Assembly: GCF_000807855.2 (NCBI RefSeq)
Contig: NZ_JRYR02000001.1
Location: 1,419,881-1,483,880 of the forward strand
Length of the DNA: 64,000 nt
DNA from: Flammeovirga pacifica
Lineage (GTDB): Bacteria; Bacteroidota; Bacteroidia; Cytophagales; Flammeovirgaceae
Reading direction: 5' to 3'
The position numbers and the translations under genes are program-made. Shown here piece after piece: positions 8,188 through 18,620 of this stretch. Below the pieces are notes generated by a model. It was not told the DNA's origin. It saw only the letters and a program-made list of their open reading frames with translations, and made no database searches. Numbering within the stretch: position 1 is the stretch's first letter; each line of letters begins with the position of its first letter.

Positions 8188-8245
8188 AGAGGTCCTATTT
8201 AAACAATCAAGAACAAGTTGATTATTTAAATAGGACCTCTTTTTC
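8188..8245. terminator. Strong bidirectional terminator between hppD and sprA
   Basis: Sixteen-base perfect arms, AGAGGTCCTATTTAAA (8188-8203) and its complement (8225-8240), continue inward through a mismatch into AATCAA/TTGATT. A T run follows on the plus strand. The hairpin lies between convergent genes. Confidence 0.85.
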
Positions 8246-8268
8246 ATTCACTCAACAACAATTCTGAA

Positions 8269-11200
8269 TTATTGAGTTAAAGAATATTTGAATTGTACAC
8301 CAAATGCAGTTGAAGTTCTTCTGAATGCATTTGAAACTTTAGGATCATTAATTGTTCGATCAAAATAGAATTGTAAATTAGCTCTATCGTTAAGCATATA
8401 ATTGATTGTTGGTCTAAAGGCAAAGTTCATATTACCTGCAGTCACTACATTCTCTTCTTCCATTCTATATTGAGTAGTTTGATTATCTCTAATAGACATC
8501 GCCAAACGGAAAGTGATATCATTCTTTAACGTTGTCGTTCTACCTTTAGAACGGAAAGGCAATTTCATTCCTGCTGCAGTATAGCCAATATCAACGGTAA
8601 AATCATTACTTAATTGTTCTGTTACCTGAGCATTTGATAAATTTAATGATAACATTCTACCTTTATTATAATCAAATTTGATTTGTAAGTCATTCATCAA
8701 TTTGATATTAATACCAATTAAAGGACCGAATCTTTCTTCAATATTCACTTGGTTAATCACATAAACAGGAACTAAGTTTCCTTCACTATCTGCTCTTGCA
8801 TTTGGCTGATCATTTAAATCTCTATCAGGACCAATTTCTGTAGCATTATAAAGTAATGAAGAGTTATAATTACCTACTGTATAATTTGATTGATAAGCGT
8901 GAGCCAATGTTATTGACTTCACTTTATCTTCAAAAACTTTCCATTTTGACAAACCAGTATAACGCACATCCCAGTTAGGAATTGGAATTGATGAAGGGAA
9001 AGCTGATAGACCAACTCCTGAAGCACTTTGTCCGGTATAAGCTGCAATAAATGAAGGAATCAAAACATCCTGATCATTTTCAGAATATTGAGCACCTGTA
9101 TTCGTAGAATTTAACCTATCCTTTACTGTAGTTCTATTATTAGCAAACTGATTAAATACTTCAGATTCATTATTTGCATTAGGTTTTGAGAAAGCAGTCC
9201 CCATTGAGAAGAAGCTAATTCCAAAAGTACCCGTTCTTGTTGGTGAAAAAGAATTATAACCACTAGCACCTTGATCAAATCTAAATACCTCAGAATATGA
9301 TTCTGTTTTATTTGACGTCGAAGTCAATATCACTTTGAAATCTTTGAACGGCTCTAAGTTAGCTCGAATTCTATATTCTTCTCTTTTTGTTTGTACAAAT
9401 TGATTATTCAGGTATTCACTTGGAGCCAACCATCCACTTTCTGCAGCTTTAAACCTAATATTAGGATCTTGACTACCTAATAAGAACGGCAATCCTGGAG
9501 CATTATTCTTGGAGTCAAAGCCCACATATTCTGCTGTAGGCATATAACCAGGAAGAGTAGTAGTATTATTTGCAGAATAAGTCATATCTATATCTTTCAA
9601 CATAGTTAATAAACGAATTCCAGCATCACCTAATTTCTCACCTCCACTCTTAACAGGTTCTTTTCGTTCTTTTAGTTGATCATTTACTGCTAATAGTTCT
9701 TTTTCGGTTTCTTTGATCTCTGCAGCAATTTCTTCCAACTTTTTATTTTTCTTAGGATCTTCTTTTGTCAACTGAGCGTCCAAAGTATCCATCTCTACAT
9801 TATAGGCTAGAATTTTTTCCTCTAGTGATGAATAATCCTTTTCTTTGATCTTATACTTTTCAATCTTAGATTTTAGCTTTGTTATTTTAGCTTCAATCTT
9901 TTTCTTATCAGCACCTACTTTATCTTTTTCAGCGTTTTGAATCTCCGTTTGCTCAGTTCTTAGGCTTTTTAGCTTATCTTTTAATTTTACTTTCTGATAA
10001 GCCAACCTAGTATAATCTTTCTTCGGCTTTTTAGGCTTTTTATTTTTATTTTTATCACCTGTTTGTTGTTGTTGATTTCTTGATCGAGAACGAGATCTAC
10101 TTCTAGTACTCACACCGTTTTCTAAGTGGTTTACGTACCCAATCTTTTTATATATATTTTTGAAATCAAACTTAGAGTTCAATGATATTTGTTGCGCATT
10201 GCCTATTGTATTACCCAAAGTATCTGCAATTCCTAATGTTCCTGCAGTCCAATTTGTTCCTGCTACATATCTTGCATTTGCACCAATAAAGTCCAAACCA
10301 GGTATTTTATTGATTGGAATATTATACGTACCAGATAGATTTTGGGTGAACAACTTCATACGTCCAAAATCAAGTAGATTATTAATAATAGAATCTTTAG
10401 CGAAATCAGTATCCACTGCTCCTTCAGGTTCGTCTACTAATGCATTGGCTGTAGCTTGATAATCTATTTTCAAACTCTTGGCTAAATTCCAACCTAAGTT
10501 ATACCCTCTATTGAATAAGAAACTCTTTTCGTATGTTGGTAATATTCCTTCAGTTACAAAACCTTTATCTTGTTCATAAGATCTAAACTGAGTATATCTA
10601 TACTGACGGTCTAAATCTCCTCGAACCGTAATAGAACTAGGTAAAGGGTTCAAGTTAAAATCGGTTACTAAAGAAGACCAATCTCCTCCTTGGTTATCTT
10701 TAAAAGGCTCCCATGCTTTTAATGGTGATTGATAAGAATACGCTGCCCCTAATTTCCATTGTTTAAAATCTTTAGCTTCTGTATTCTTGTCTCTCATATT
10801 TCTATCAGAATATGATCCACTTAAACTAAAGTTTTCAATGTCCCAAGGGAAACTTTTGGCCTCAGGATTCATTTTTACCTTTGTAAGGTTTGCAATATTA
10901 ATACTTCTCGCCTCTTCAAAATATTGTACCTGTTCTGCGTAATAATTACCCCTTACTTCTGATGATACATCGAGTGGAACATCAGGGTCTAATGGATCAA
11001 AATATGGATTAGAGCCTTTTCGATCATAACTCATATATATCGGTACAGATAAACCAATTCTATTTAAGAAAATCTTATCTAAATTGATATTAGCAGCTAT
11101 ACCAAATTCTAAATTATCTTCCATCTGACGATCTCCAATTTTATCTTGAATACCACCAAAACCTACTGTACTATATCTAACATTTGACTTGATATTAGCA

Positions 11201-14200
11201 AAATCAGCTAAAGTAGCATCAATTGAAGCATTTGCAGCCCAAGAAGAGAAAGTAGAATATTCTGTGGCTCTCAATTCATTGGCCCAAATTTTAATATCTT
11301 TATTGGCATTATCAGTTGTTTTATTCCTAACACCAATCATTGCAGTTTGCACAGCACTCATATCTGGATTACCGACAACCCTCACCCTATATTGTCTAAC
11401 GTTAGGTCCTGCTGTTTCAAGGTTTGTTGGATAAGGAATGTCTCTATCTGCATTTTCGGAGTTACGTTGAATTTTAATTTTATATAACTCCTCTATGGCG
11501 ACATTAATCTCATTTTCTCTAGGCCAAATAACTTCAGGTGTAGTCGATCCTTTAGGTGTGATCTTTAAAGGAACTTCTATTTCATAATAGTTATCTGTTA
11601 AATCAGTACCTATTCTTAAGAAACCCCTAACCTCATCATCTCTTGTTATATCTGAAGGAGATTGGGCATGGAGTTCCATCCGTAATCTTTTATAGTTGAC
11701 TAGATTTAAGCTAAAATTCTTAAAAATACCTACTCCTTCATCTACTCTTAAATCTTCAACATTTAATTGAATAGATTGTTCATTGATTCTTCTTGTTACT
11801 GTAGAAGTTGCATCATAGTCACGTTCAAAACCTGGAGGAAGAACGTAAGGGATTTTTCTAGTTTGATCGTCTGTAACCCCATTTTGCTCAATATTTACTG
11901 ATGAAATTTCAACTTTTGCATCTGCAGGTTGTAAATCTTCATCTTCAATATTATCAGTATACTGACGCCATTGAGCTCCTACTAATTGGAAGTTTAACAT
12001 ACGAAGTACAACAGGTTGTTCCCAATCTGTCATGAATAAACGCATGAACTTGATAGATTTAAAACTATCAATACCACCCACTTTAGTATAATTATTATCA
12101 TCACGAATCGGAATTCTAACTTGGTACCAAGTCACTAATTCTCTTGACTCAGGAGCTTCTGATGTAACACGATCTACTACGAATTTATTATTTTCTAATT
12201 GTCCAGGACGGAAATCTAATTCATACTCAAAATAAGCGTTTAACTCATTTAAAGTATTATCGCCATTCAAATCTTCATTATTAGGATAACTTGAGTTAGA
12301 AGGTGTATAAGTCCCTCCTCCTTGATTTTCTGGAGAGTTACGTTCAGTACCATTAAAGCGTTTATATCTTTCTAAAACTTTTAGATTTTGAGCATCAGCA
12401 GCGTCTCCTAAATAATATTGGAAATCATCTCCTGAAGGGTCATCAAGGATAGCTTGGAGTGCCTCAGGTGTTAATACACCTGGTAATCTGTCTATAAATT
12501 CACTTCTAAAGAAATCAGCCTCTTCCGCACTGTTCAAACCATCGTAACCAATATCTTGAGCATCTCTAGGTACGGCAGTACTAAACACATTATTGACAAA
12601 TTGAGTAGTTGGAGTATAACCCCAAATTGAACGGTTTAGTAGGTCTTTATTGGTTGTCATACCATTCTCGAAGAAATGTCTTCCATCAGGAACGACATCT
12701 TCAGAGACACTACCTAAATCGATAAATAGTTTACCACCAGTCGTATTGTTTCCTCCCTCAATTTCTGCATTTTTACCCGATATAAAAGGGTCCATCATCC
12801 AGAACTCGATATATTGTACATTTAGATTATCAAAATCGACGTCTGTGGTAATTGCTTTAGTTATTGCACCAAAATTTTCTTTTGGATTTCTCAAAGACCC
12901 ATCATTATTTAAATCAGTATTATAATTATAAGGGCCTCTTTCTTGTGGATAATAAGCTAAATCAAAAGTGACTTCATTGGTGTTAATTTGATTTGCTTGA
13001 CGATTTTTGAAGACTTCATCAAAAGGTACTAAACGCACATAATGATTTTGCATATCTTCATCAGTTATGTTATTAGGTCTGGAAGTATTACCTGTAGTAT
13101 AATAGAAAACATTATCAATATTATACCAAGCCATTAATGCTCTTCTGTGATTATATGAAAGAGAATCTTCAGCAGTTACTGGAGGAGATATATTCCAACC
13201 TTGTTGATCTAAAATATATTCTGGTGTACTACCATGAGCCCAAGAAATAGGGTTTAATCCTAAATCATAAGGTACCTCAGCTCCTTCAAAATCATCAATA
13301 TAACCAGTCCCATCAGTACCAATTAACGATGGTGTTCCGGGAATTAGTTGAGCAAATTCACCTTTAAAAGTAAACATGGATTTCTCTTGAGTATCTATAC
13401 CAGGTATAGCATCTACCATTTTTGTTAAGAACCTCGATTCTGTAGTGTAATCCATTGTAAGACCCCACATTGTATTTTTTACAGGTTCAGATCCTACATT
13501 CACACGAGAAATTAAAGGCTTTTCAGAAAGGTGCATCAAAGTACCAGAAATGATAAAATCTTCACTTACATGATATTCTAAATCAACCCCTGCTAAGGTT
13601 TTGGTTTGGAAGTTAAATAAGTCGGCTCTTTCATACGTAATTCTAATATCTTTACCTGAATTCAAAACACCTTCATCTAAGATAGTTACTCTACCAAATT
13701 GATAGTCGACGGTATATTGAACTCCCTCTGTTAAAGTCACTCCACCGGCAGTAATGACCACAGAATTTTCAGCGATATTAATTCCTGGCAACAGTATTTC
13801 ATTAGAGGATCCACCTTTATAGCTACCTTTCATGAAATATTTGTTCTGTTTCGTATTTAGAACAGCATCTGCTTGAGTTTTATCATACAAATCTGTGAAG
13901 ACGTATTTATTTACTAAATCTGCTTCTCCAGTTGTAAATTTATTTTCTAAAGTTGTTCCAAAAGGTTCTAGTACAGGAAAAATAATTCTACCATTCCTTG
14001 AATCAATAGTCACTCCTTCAATATAGTCAAAGTTACCATCCTTTTGTAGTTCCATGTTCATATTCAAACGGTCTAAACCTGTCACCTCAATTAAAGGTAC
14101 ATTGGCTAGGTTCACACCTTCTTGAATAGAAGGATTGTCTACTCCTGTTCTATCATCTCTGTAGATAATTCTAAATTGAAAGTCTTCCTTTTGTATTGAA

Positions 14201-15822
14201 TTAGCTTGTAATGAATAAATGTTTTTCATCATCAATTCCCACATAGGAAATACTTTCGAAGGGTCATTGGGGTCTGTAGTAATAATAGTTGAAGGACTTA
14301 ACATTTTCATGTACATCACTTCATCTTGAGCTAGGTTCGGTAAATCTTCATTTAATTCACCGACTTTATATGTTTGTCCGTTATAAGTATATTCAAAAGC
14401 AATAGCTAAGATCTCATCATTTCTTAATGGAGTATTAATAGATAAATAGGCTAATTGCTGATTATAACTAAATTCTGTTGGTCCTAATTCTCTTGCAGAG
14501 CGTAAAATTTCAAATTCAGTACCATTCTGTAAACCTAAATTTTCTAATTGCCCTTTGATGGCATCAGAATTACGATTTAAATTTTTCACATTATCATATA
14601 ATGTGTTGGCATCATTACTTGCTGCTGGATTTGCACTTCCTCCCCATGCAGGGTTATAAGGATTAGCTTCACCAAGGTCCATTAGACCTACTAAGTTTCT
14701 TTGTGTTTGTGTATCATTAGACCTATTGGTAACGTACACTTTCATACGAGTAACAACAACTCCAGAAATAATATTTGGTGTTGTTTTTAAAGCTTCTTCG
14801 TATTTATCTCGGAAAAAATGACCAATAAAAAAGTGTTTGTTATTATCGTATGTATCTGCTCTAAATTCGAATTCTCTATTTTGTCCACCATTCTTAATTG
14901 TGATCGTTTCTTGAGAACCTCTTTGACTAGAAAATACACTTGATACATAGAGGTTACCAAACCTCAATTTACTGTATACACCAAATAAGTTTTGTGCTCC
15001 CGAAATAAGGGAGTTACGTACATTAAAACTCACATTACCTACTTGTATATCTTGAATAATGTCATAATCATAAGCAGTGTATGACATATTATATTGTTGA
15101 TCAAATTGGAACGTACTTTTAGTATCAAAATTGGCTGACATTTCTAATTTGTCTCCAATCTTACCAACCATACCTAAACCTACTTGCTGATCAAAGTTAA
15201 AACCTCCGTTTCTTTGTTGTGTAACTGGAACCTGTGGATTATCTACCCTTTGAAATAGAAATCCAAAATCTAACATCGCATTACCGTTCAATTGAAAATC
15301 TAATGTTGATCCTCCAAATAAGAAGTCGGCCACTTTACCTAATTCTATATCTGGAATTAGTTTACCGTTGCCTTGTCCTGGTAATGCATCACCTCCATCT
15401 TGTTGTACCGATAGATTTTTATAATAATTGGCCATATTCTTCCTATACAGATAATCTCTGTAGGCGTCATATGGTAAATATGATGGGTTTCTATATTGTA
15501 CATCATCTCCTATAGTTTCTTTTACATCATAACCTGTTCCAGAGGAATCAAGTTTAATTGTTGTATTCACATTAGGACTCGTACCAATTATAGGGGAACT
15601 ATATTGTGGTGTAGACACAGGGTCTCCTAGCCTATCTTTTTCGTAAGGCTTTTGCGGTTTATACAGCGTTGTATCTTGGTCCTGCGGGTTAACCTGAGGA
15701 TTTGATTGCTGTAATACGTTCAATACTACTAACTTTTTAACGTTTGCTGTCACATCAAACATTGATGTAAAAAAAATAAAAGCTAGTAAGTATCTTAAAT
15801 TTGCTATGTTGAAGCGGAACAA
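8269..15822 (-). CDS. sprA: Cell-surface protein SprA, type IX secretion translocon
   Basis: SprA (Sov in Porphyromonas) forms the very large outer-membrane beta-barrel through which type IX secretion substrates pass, and is needed for gliding. Identification rests on the length (2517 residues), the N-terminal signal peptide, the central conserved text (GLTMDYTTESRFLTKMVDAIPGIDTQEKS, EFAQLIPGTPSLIG.., YIDDFEGAEVPYDL) and the aromatic-rich beta-strand pattern to the C-terminus (AFGVQFKYSLTQ). Residues about 1905-2065 are unusual: an Arg-Ser repeat, a Gln run and a long Lys/Glu-rich coiled-coil segment inserted between barrel regions. ruvA lies upstream on the same strand, as is common in Bacteroidota. 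A strong terminator ends the gene. Confidence 0.96.
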   Translation of the reverse strand: MFRFNIANLRYLLAFIFFTSMFDVTANVKKLVVLNVLQQSNPQVNPQDQDTTLYKPQKPYEKDRLGDPVSTPQYSSPIIGTSPNVNTTIKLDSSGTGYDVKETIGDDVQYRNPSYLPYDAYRDYLYRKNMANYYKNLSVQQDGGDALPGQGNGKLIPDIELGKVADFLFGGSTLDFQLNGNAMLDFGFLFQRVDNPQVPVTQQRNGGFNFDQQVGLGMVGKIGDKLEMSANFDTKSTFQFDQQYNMSYTAYDYDIIQDIQVGNVSFNVRNSLISGAQNLFGVYSKLRFGNLYVSSVFSSQRGSQETITIKNGGQNREFEFRADTYDNNKHFFIGHFFRDKYEEALKTTPNIISGVVVTRMKVYVTNRSNDTQTQRNLVGLMDLGEANPYNPAWGGSANPAASNDANTLYDNVKNLNRNSDAIKGQLENLGLQNGTEFEILRSARELGPTEFSYNQQLAYLSINTPLRNDEILAIAFEYTYNGQTYKVGELNEDLPNLAQDEVMYMKMLSPSTIITTDPNDPSKVFPMWELMMKNIYSLQANSIQKEDFQFRIIYRDDRTGVDNPSIQEGVNLANVPLIEVTGLDRLNMNMELQKDGNFDYIEGVTIDSRNGRIIFPVLEPFGTTLENKFTTGEADLVNKYVFTDLYDKTQADAVLNTKQNKYFMKGSYKGGSSNEILLPGINIAENSVVITAGGVTLTEGVQYTVDYQFGRVTILDEGVLNSGKDIRITYERADLFNFQTKTLAGVDLEYHVSEDFIISGTLMHLSEKPLISRVNVGSEPVKNTMWGLTMDYTTESRFLTKMVDAIPGIDTQEKSMFTFKGEFAQLIPGTPSLIGTDGTGYIDDFEGAEVPYDLGLNPISWAHGSTPEYILDQQGWNISPPVTAEDSLSYNHRRALMAWYNIDNVFYYTTGNTSRPNNITDEDMQNHYVRLVPFDEVFKNRQANQINTNEVTFDLAYYPQERGPYNYNTDLNNDGSLRNPKENFGAITKAITTDVDFDNLNVQYIEFWMMDPFISGKNAEIEGGNNTTGGKLFIDLGSVSEDVVPDGRHFFENGMTTNKDLLNRSIWGYTPTTQFVNNVFSTAVPRDAQDIGYDGLNSAEEADFFRSEFIDRLPGVLTPEALQAILDDPSGDDFQYYLGDAADAQNLKVLERYKRFNGTERNSPENQGGGTYTPSNSSYPNNEDLNGDNTLNELNAYFEYELDFRPGQLENNKFVVDRVTSEAPESRELVTWYQVRIPIRDDNNYTKVGGIDSFKSIKFMRLFMTDWEQPVVLRMLNFQLVGAQWRQYTDNIEDEDLQPADAKVEISSVNIEQNGVTDDQTRKIPYVLPPGFERDYDATSTVTRRINEQSIQLNVEDLRVDEGVGIFKNFSLNLVNYKRLRMELHAQSPSDITRDDEVRGFLRIGTDLTDNYYEIEVPLKITPKGSTTPEVIWPRENEINVAIEELYKIKIQRNSENADRDIPYPTNLETAGPNVRQYRVRVVGNPDMSAVQTAMIGVRNKTTDNANKDIKIWANELRATEYSTFSSWAANASIDATLADFANIKSNVRYSTVGFGGIQDKIGDRQMEDNLEFGIAANINLDKIFLNRIGLSVPIYMSYDRKGSNPYFDPLDPDVPLDVSSEVRGNYYAEQVQYFEEARSINIANLTKVKMNPEAKSFPWDIENFSLSGSYSDRNMRDKNTEAKDFKQWKLGAAYSYQSPLKAWEPFKDNQGGDWSSLVTDFNLNPLPSSITVRGDLDRQYRYTQFRSYEQDKGFVTEGILPTYEKSFLFNRGYNLGWNLAKSLKIDYQATANALVDEPEGAVDTDFAKDSIINNLLDFGRMKLFTQNLSGTYNIPINKIPGLDFIGANARYVAGTNWTAGTLGIADTLGNTIGNAQQISLNSKFDFKNIYKKIGYVNHLENGVSTRSRSRSRSRNQQQQTGDKNKNKKPKKPKKDYTRLAYQKVKLKDKLKSLRTEQTEIQNAEKDKVGADKKKIEAKITKLKSKIEKYKIKEKDYSSLEEKILAYNVEMDTLDAQLTKEDPKKNKKLEEIAAEIKETEKELLAVNDQLKERKEPVKSGGEKLGDAGIRLLTMLKDIDMTYSANNTTTLPGYMPTAEYVGFDSKNNAPGLPFLLGSQDPNIRFKAAESGWLAPSEYLNNQFVQTKREEYRIRANLEPFKDFKVILTSTSNKTESYSEVFRFDQGASGYNSFSPTRTGTFGISFFSMGTAFSKPNANNESEVFNQFANNRTTVKDRLNSTNTGAQYSENDQDVLIPSFIAAYTGQSASGVGLSAFPSSIPIPNWDVRYTGLSKWKVFEDKVKSITLAHAYQSNYTVGNYNSSLLYNATEIGPDRDLNDQPNARADSEGNLVPVYVINQVNIEERFGPLIGINIKLMNDLQIKFDYNKGRMLSLNLSNAQVTEQLSNDFTVDIGYTAAGMKLPFRSKGRTTTLKNDITFRLAMSIRDNQTTQYRMEEENVVTAGNMNFAFRPTINYMLNDRANLQFYFDRTINDPKVSNAFRRTSTAFGVQFKYSLTQ

Positions 15823-15854
15823 AATGAAGTCAAGTATTTATGTTACTAAAATCT

Positions 15855-15909
15855 TAGGTTCGAAGACCTATAGCATTTATACATAAGAGTAGCAATAGAT
15901 TACTATTGC
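15855..15909 (-). promoter_or_regulatory. Two short hairpins in the sprA 5' region
   Basis: GCAATAG-ATTA-CTATTGC (15892-15909 region) and TAGGT-six bases-ACCTA (15855-15870) lie within the 217-base gap between ruvA and sprA, 33 to 87 bases before the sprA start. They may be leader hairpins or protein sites. I found no good match to the Bacteroidota promoter consensus in this gap, so read-through from ruvA is possible. Confidence 0.3.
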
Positions 15910-16039
15910 AATTGTGAATAGAAAGACAAGCATGTTTGTATATAAAGAGTAATTTATAATATATACAATGATTATTTTGCTTAAGTGATAATTTGCTCAG
16001 ATAAATGCTAAAAAAAAGTAATAGTAATATGCTTATAGG

Positions 16040-16639
16040 CTAATTCTGTTTTAATGCCAATTTAATTAATTTCTCCACAGATAGATCGTTGCCATGTTTC
16101 TTTTGAATAAGTTTGACAGATTTTTGAGCAGCTGCCCTAGTAAACCCTAAAGCTACTAATGCATCTATTGCTTCGTTGACAATACTTGTGTCTTGTGCAT
16201 TTGCTATTGCGTTTTGAACAAGTTCTCCAGAGTACTGCAATTTAGAAATTTTATCTCTTAATTCAATAACAACACGTTGTGCTGTTTTAGCTCCAATTCC
16301 TTTTACACTTTGTATCGTCTTTACATCTTCTTGCATAATTGCAGAACATATTTCTGCGGTAGTTAAAGAAGATAAGAAAGCCAATCCAGTTGAAGGGCCT
16401 ACGCCAGAGATACTTATAAGTTGTAAAAATACCGTTCTATCATTTTCAGAAAGAAAGCCAAACAATTGTTGCATGTCTTCCTTTACATAAAAATAGGTAT
16501 AAAGTTTTACATTATCACCCTCATTGGCTGCACTATATGCACTTAAAGGCCATCTTATTTCATAACCTACCCCATTTACATCAATAATTGCTGAGGTAGG
16601 TGTCTTTTTGACCAGTTTACCACTTATATAGTAATACAT
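16040..16639 (-). CDS. ruvA: Holliday junction branch migration protein RuvA
   Basis: RuvA tetramers bind Holliday junctions and load the RuvB motor during recombinational repair. The three family domains are visible: an N-terminal OB fold (MYYYISGKLVKKTPTSAIIDVNGVGYEIRWPLSAY); a helix-hairpin-helix domain with ISGVGPSTGLAFLS and VKGIGAKTAQRVVIEL; and a C-terminal three-helix RuvB-binding domain (NEAIDALVALGFTRAAAQKSVKLI). The length of 199 is standard. It starts five bases after the stop of the DUF4837 lipoprotein gene, so the two are almost certainly co-transcribed, and sprA follows. Confidence 0.97.
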   Translation of the reverse strand: MYYYISGKLVKKTPTSAIIDVNGVGYEIRWPLSAYSAANEGDNVKLYTYFYVKEDMQQLFGFLSENDRTVFLQLISISGVGPSTGLAFLSSLTTAEICSAIMQEDVKTIQSVKGIGAKTAQRVVIELRDKISKLQYSGELVQNAIANAQDTSIVNEAIDALVALGFTRAAAQKSVKLIQKKHGNDLSVEKLIKLALKQN

Positions 16640-16644
16640 TTTTA

Positions 16645-17742
16645 TTAATAATCTTTAAATGTCTTCAATTGTGCTTCCATATCTCTCATCAATTCTCTTT
16701 TATCCATTGATGGAGCAAAAACAAAACCTTCTAAATAATATAAATGAGTACCCTCTTTGTCTGTAAGTAAGTAGCTAATAAAAGGTCCTCCCATCGAATA
16801 AGTATTTGTTCTCCACAAACCTCTAATTTCGACAGCTTGTCTACCTGCAACTTTTGCATTTTTAATTTCAGGAGTTACTTTATCTTCTGTGATCACATAT
16901 GATTCTTTATTTTCAGGATCTCCATATAGATATGTTTTAGCCAGTTCATTTCTTAATTTAAGAATATGGTTGGCATCAAACTGCTCTTCATTAGTATATG
17001 GAATTTTCAAAAAGAAGATATTATTATCAAACGCGATCTCTGGATGTCTTAACCATAAGAAATTCTCATCAGAACGAGCTACTTTATATCCTTTTAGTAA
17101 AGAAATTTCAAGATTATATTTTTCCTTTAAGAATCTAGTAATTTTATGATCTCGTTCTTTTGTTATTTTTTCAGCCAAACGTTTATTTTCAATTTCATGA
17201 AAAGGTTGAGTTAAATAATAGATCTTATTTGGATCATCTAATATCTCCGCCATTTTAGCTTCATTTTCTGCGAAAAATAACATTACTGTTTGCCCTTTAG
17301 CCCAGACATCTTTTTTCACATAAAAGAACTTCTTAGTATCTTTCGCTAAGGCATCAATCACACCCTCTCCAAAAAAAGAATTTAATATAGCAGATTCTCT
17401 TCCTCTGTTATCAAATGTAGTTACAATCATTACATTTCTAGCTTGTCTTAATATACTATTAAAGCCAGACGGTTGCACTTGAGTTACTGTAAACTGAGGT
17501 TCATTTTGTGGTAAAATACCTCTTGTAGTACCAAGTACTTTTGTATACAATTGTCCTCCTATACTTTCTTTGGTTCCCCATTGTGTGGAATCTATCACTA
17601 AAACCATTTCACCTGGTTTACCTTTAGAAGAGGGTAAATAAGATTTTTGAATTTCAGTATGAGCTCCACTATTATCCATACAAGAAGTAAAAGCTAATAA
17701 TACGAAGCCGAAGTAAGTTAGATATTTGATGATATTCTTCAT
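16645..17742 (-). CDS. DUF4837 family lipoprotein
   Basis: This is a conserved Bacteroidota envelope protein of unknown function. The N-terminus is a lipoprotein signal (FGFVLLAFTSC), so mature Cys21 is lipidated. The rest matches what I recall of DUF4837: LPSSKGKPGEMVLVIDSTQW after the anchor, a middle part with NVMIVTTFDNRG, and a C-terminal half with WLRHPEIAFDNNIFFLKIPY and TNTYSMGGPFISYLL. The length of 365 is close to the family norm of about 330-360. It sits directly upstream of ruvA with a 5-base gap. The repeated association with ruvA/sprA is suggestive of an envelope role, but no mechanism is known to me. Confidence 0.85.
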   Translation of the reverse strand: MKNIIKYLTYFGFVLLAFTSCMDNSGAHTEIQKSYLPSSKGKPGEMVLVIDSTQWGTKESIGGQLYTKVLGTTRGILPQNEPQFTVTQVQPSGFNSILRQARNVMIVTTFDNRGRESAILNSFFGEGVIDALAKDTKKFFYVKKDVWAKGQTVMLFFAENEAKMAEILDDPNKIYYLTQPFHEIENKRLAEKITKERDHKITRFLKEKYNLEISLLKGYKVARSDENFLWLRHPEIAFDNNIFFLKIPYTNEEQFDANHILKLRNELAKTYLYGDPENKESYVITEDKVTPEIKNAKVAGRQAVEIRGLWRTNTYSMGGPFISYLLTDKEGTHLYYLEGFVFAPSMDKRELMRDMEAQLKTFKDY

Positions 17743-17879
17743 GATGTAAGTTCGTTGTCCAATTTCTTTACATTGTATTTTTTTTCAATATAAAGATTTG
17801 AGTTGTGAATTTAACTTAAAATATTTTTGTTGACAATGAATACTTAGATATTGTCTAATATTAAACTAATAATTATAAC

Positions 17880-18620
17880 CTATTCTATATAATCGTTCCT
17901 AAGACGTATTAAAATAGACTTTTCATCAGTAAGTAATTTGATATAATGTTGAAATTTGTCCTTATCAATCATTTTTGTATTTATAGGAAAAGACAACACC
18001 TCTCCTTTCATAACACTTCTAGGTAATTGAATGGGTTGTAATTCTAAGGTATTACTACTGATCGATTTTATATGTAATGTTTTCTCTCCAACATTTGTCA
18101 CATACAAAGGAACAGTTATATCCTCTCCTTTTTGTGATTTGATGGTATACTGGTAATTGGATAAAATGGGCACAGACTTCTGTTGCGTCGCCCAATTCAC
18201 TTTTATGGGTTCTTGGCCATGCTGATTGGCATCATCAGAAACATTCCCTTGCAGAATTATTGTGTAATGTGATATTTTCCCATCAGAAAGCATGACAATA
18301 TTCTTATAGAATGGAGTCTCGCCTTCTACAGGAATAAATGTTATATTTAAGTGGGCGGTATCGCCTTTTACTATTTTCTGATGATTGACATAAGCATCTG
18401 AACAACCGCAGTCTGTATCTACCTTTAAAATATTTACTTCAGAATTACCGATATTTACAAAGGGGATGATAATTTGATAATTCTGACCTGCTTGTACATT
18501 ACCTAAGTCTATTTTCTGATTCGCGAATCGCAGTACGCCATCTCTCTTTTGAGCTTGAAGCTTAGTTAAACAACAAACAAAAAAAATAATGATGAATCTA
18601 ATAAAATACTTTTCTCTCAA
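17880..18620 (-). CDS. DUF1573-domain exported protein
   Basis: After a signal peptide ending in LQAQ, residues 25-125 carry the DUF1573 fold, an Ig/ASPM-like beta sandwich seen in many exported Bacteroidota proteins. It contains DLGNVQAGQNYQIIIPFVNIGNSEVNILKVDTDCGCSDA (the CGC motif is characteristic). A second half with VTNVGEKTLHIKSISSNT repeats the same theme, so the protein probably consists of two tandem sandwich domains. Its start overlaps the last 23 bases of the upstream nuclease gene, which implies translational coupling, although the functional connection between a nuclease and an exported protein is not obvious. The biochemical role is unknown. Confidence 0.85.
   Translation of the reverse strand: MREKYFIRFIIIFFVCCLTKLQAQKRDGVLRFANQKIDLGNVQAGQNYQIIIPFVNIGNSEVNILKVDTDCGCSDAYVNHQKIVKGDTAHLNITFIPVEGETPFYKNIVMLSDGKISHYTIILQGNVSDDANQHGQEPIKVNWATQQKSVPILSNYQYTIKSQKGEDITVPLYVTNVGEKTLHIKSISSNTLELQPIQLPRSVMKGEVLSFPINTKMIDKDKFQHYIKLLTDEKSILIRLRNDYIE

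Noticed and set aside
9640-10110. Possibility that the lysine-rich SprA segment is a separate gene or a frameshift artefact
   Set aside because: The reading frame is uninterrupted on both sides and the residues before and after are barrel-type, so it is an in-frame insertion.
10160-15515. Plus-strand frames of 81-99 codons within sprA
   Set aside because: They are antisense to the 7.5-kb coding region and show no independent start signals or recognisable domains.
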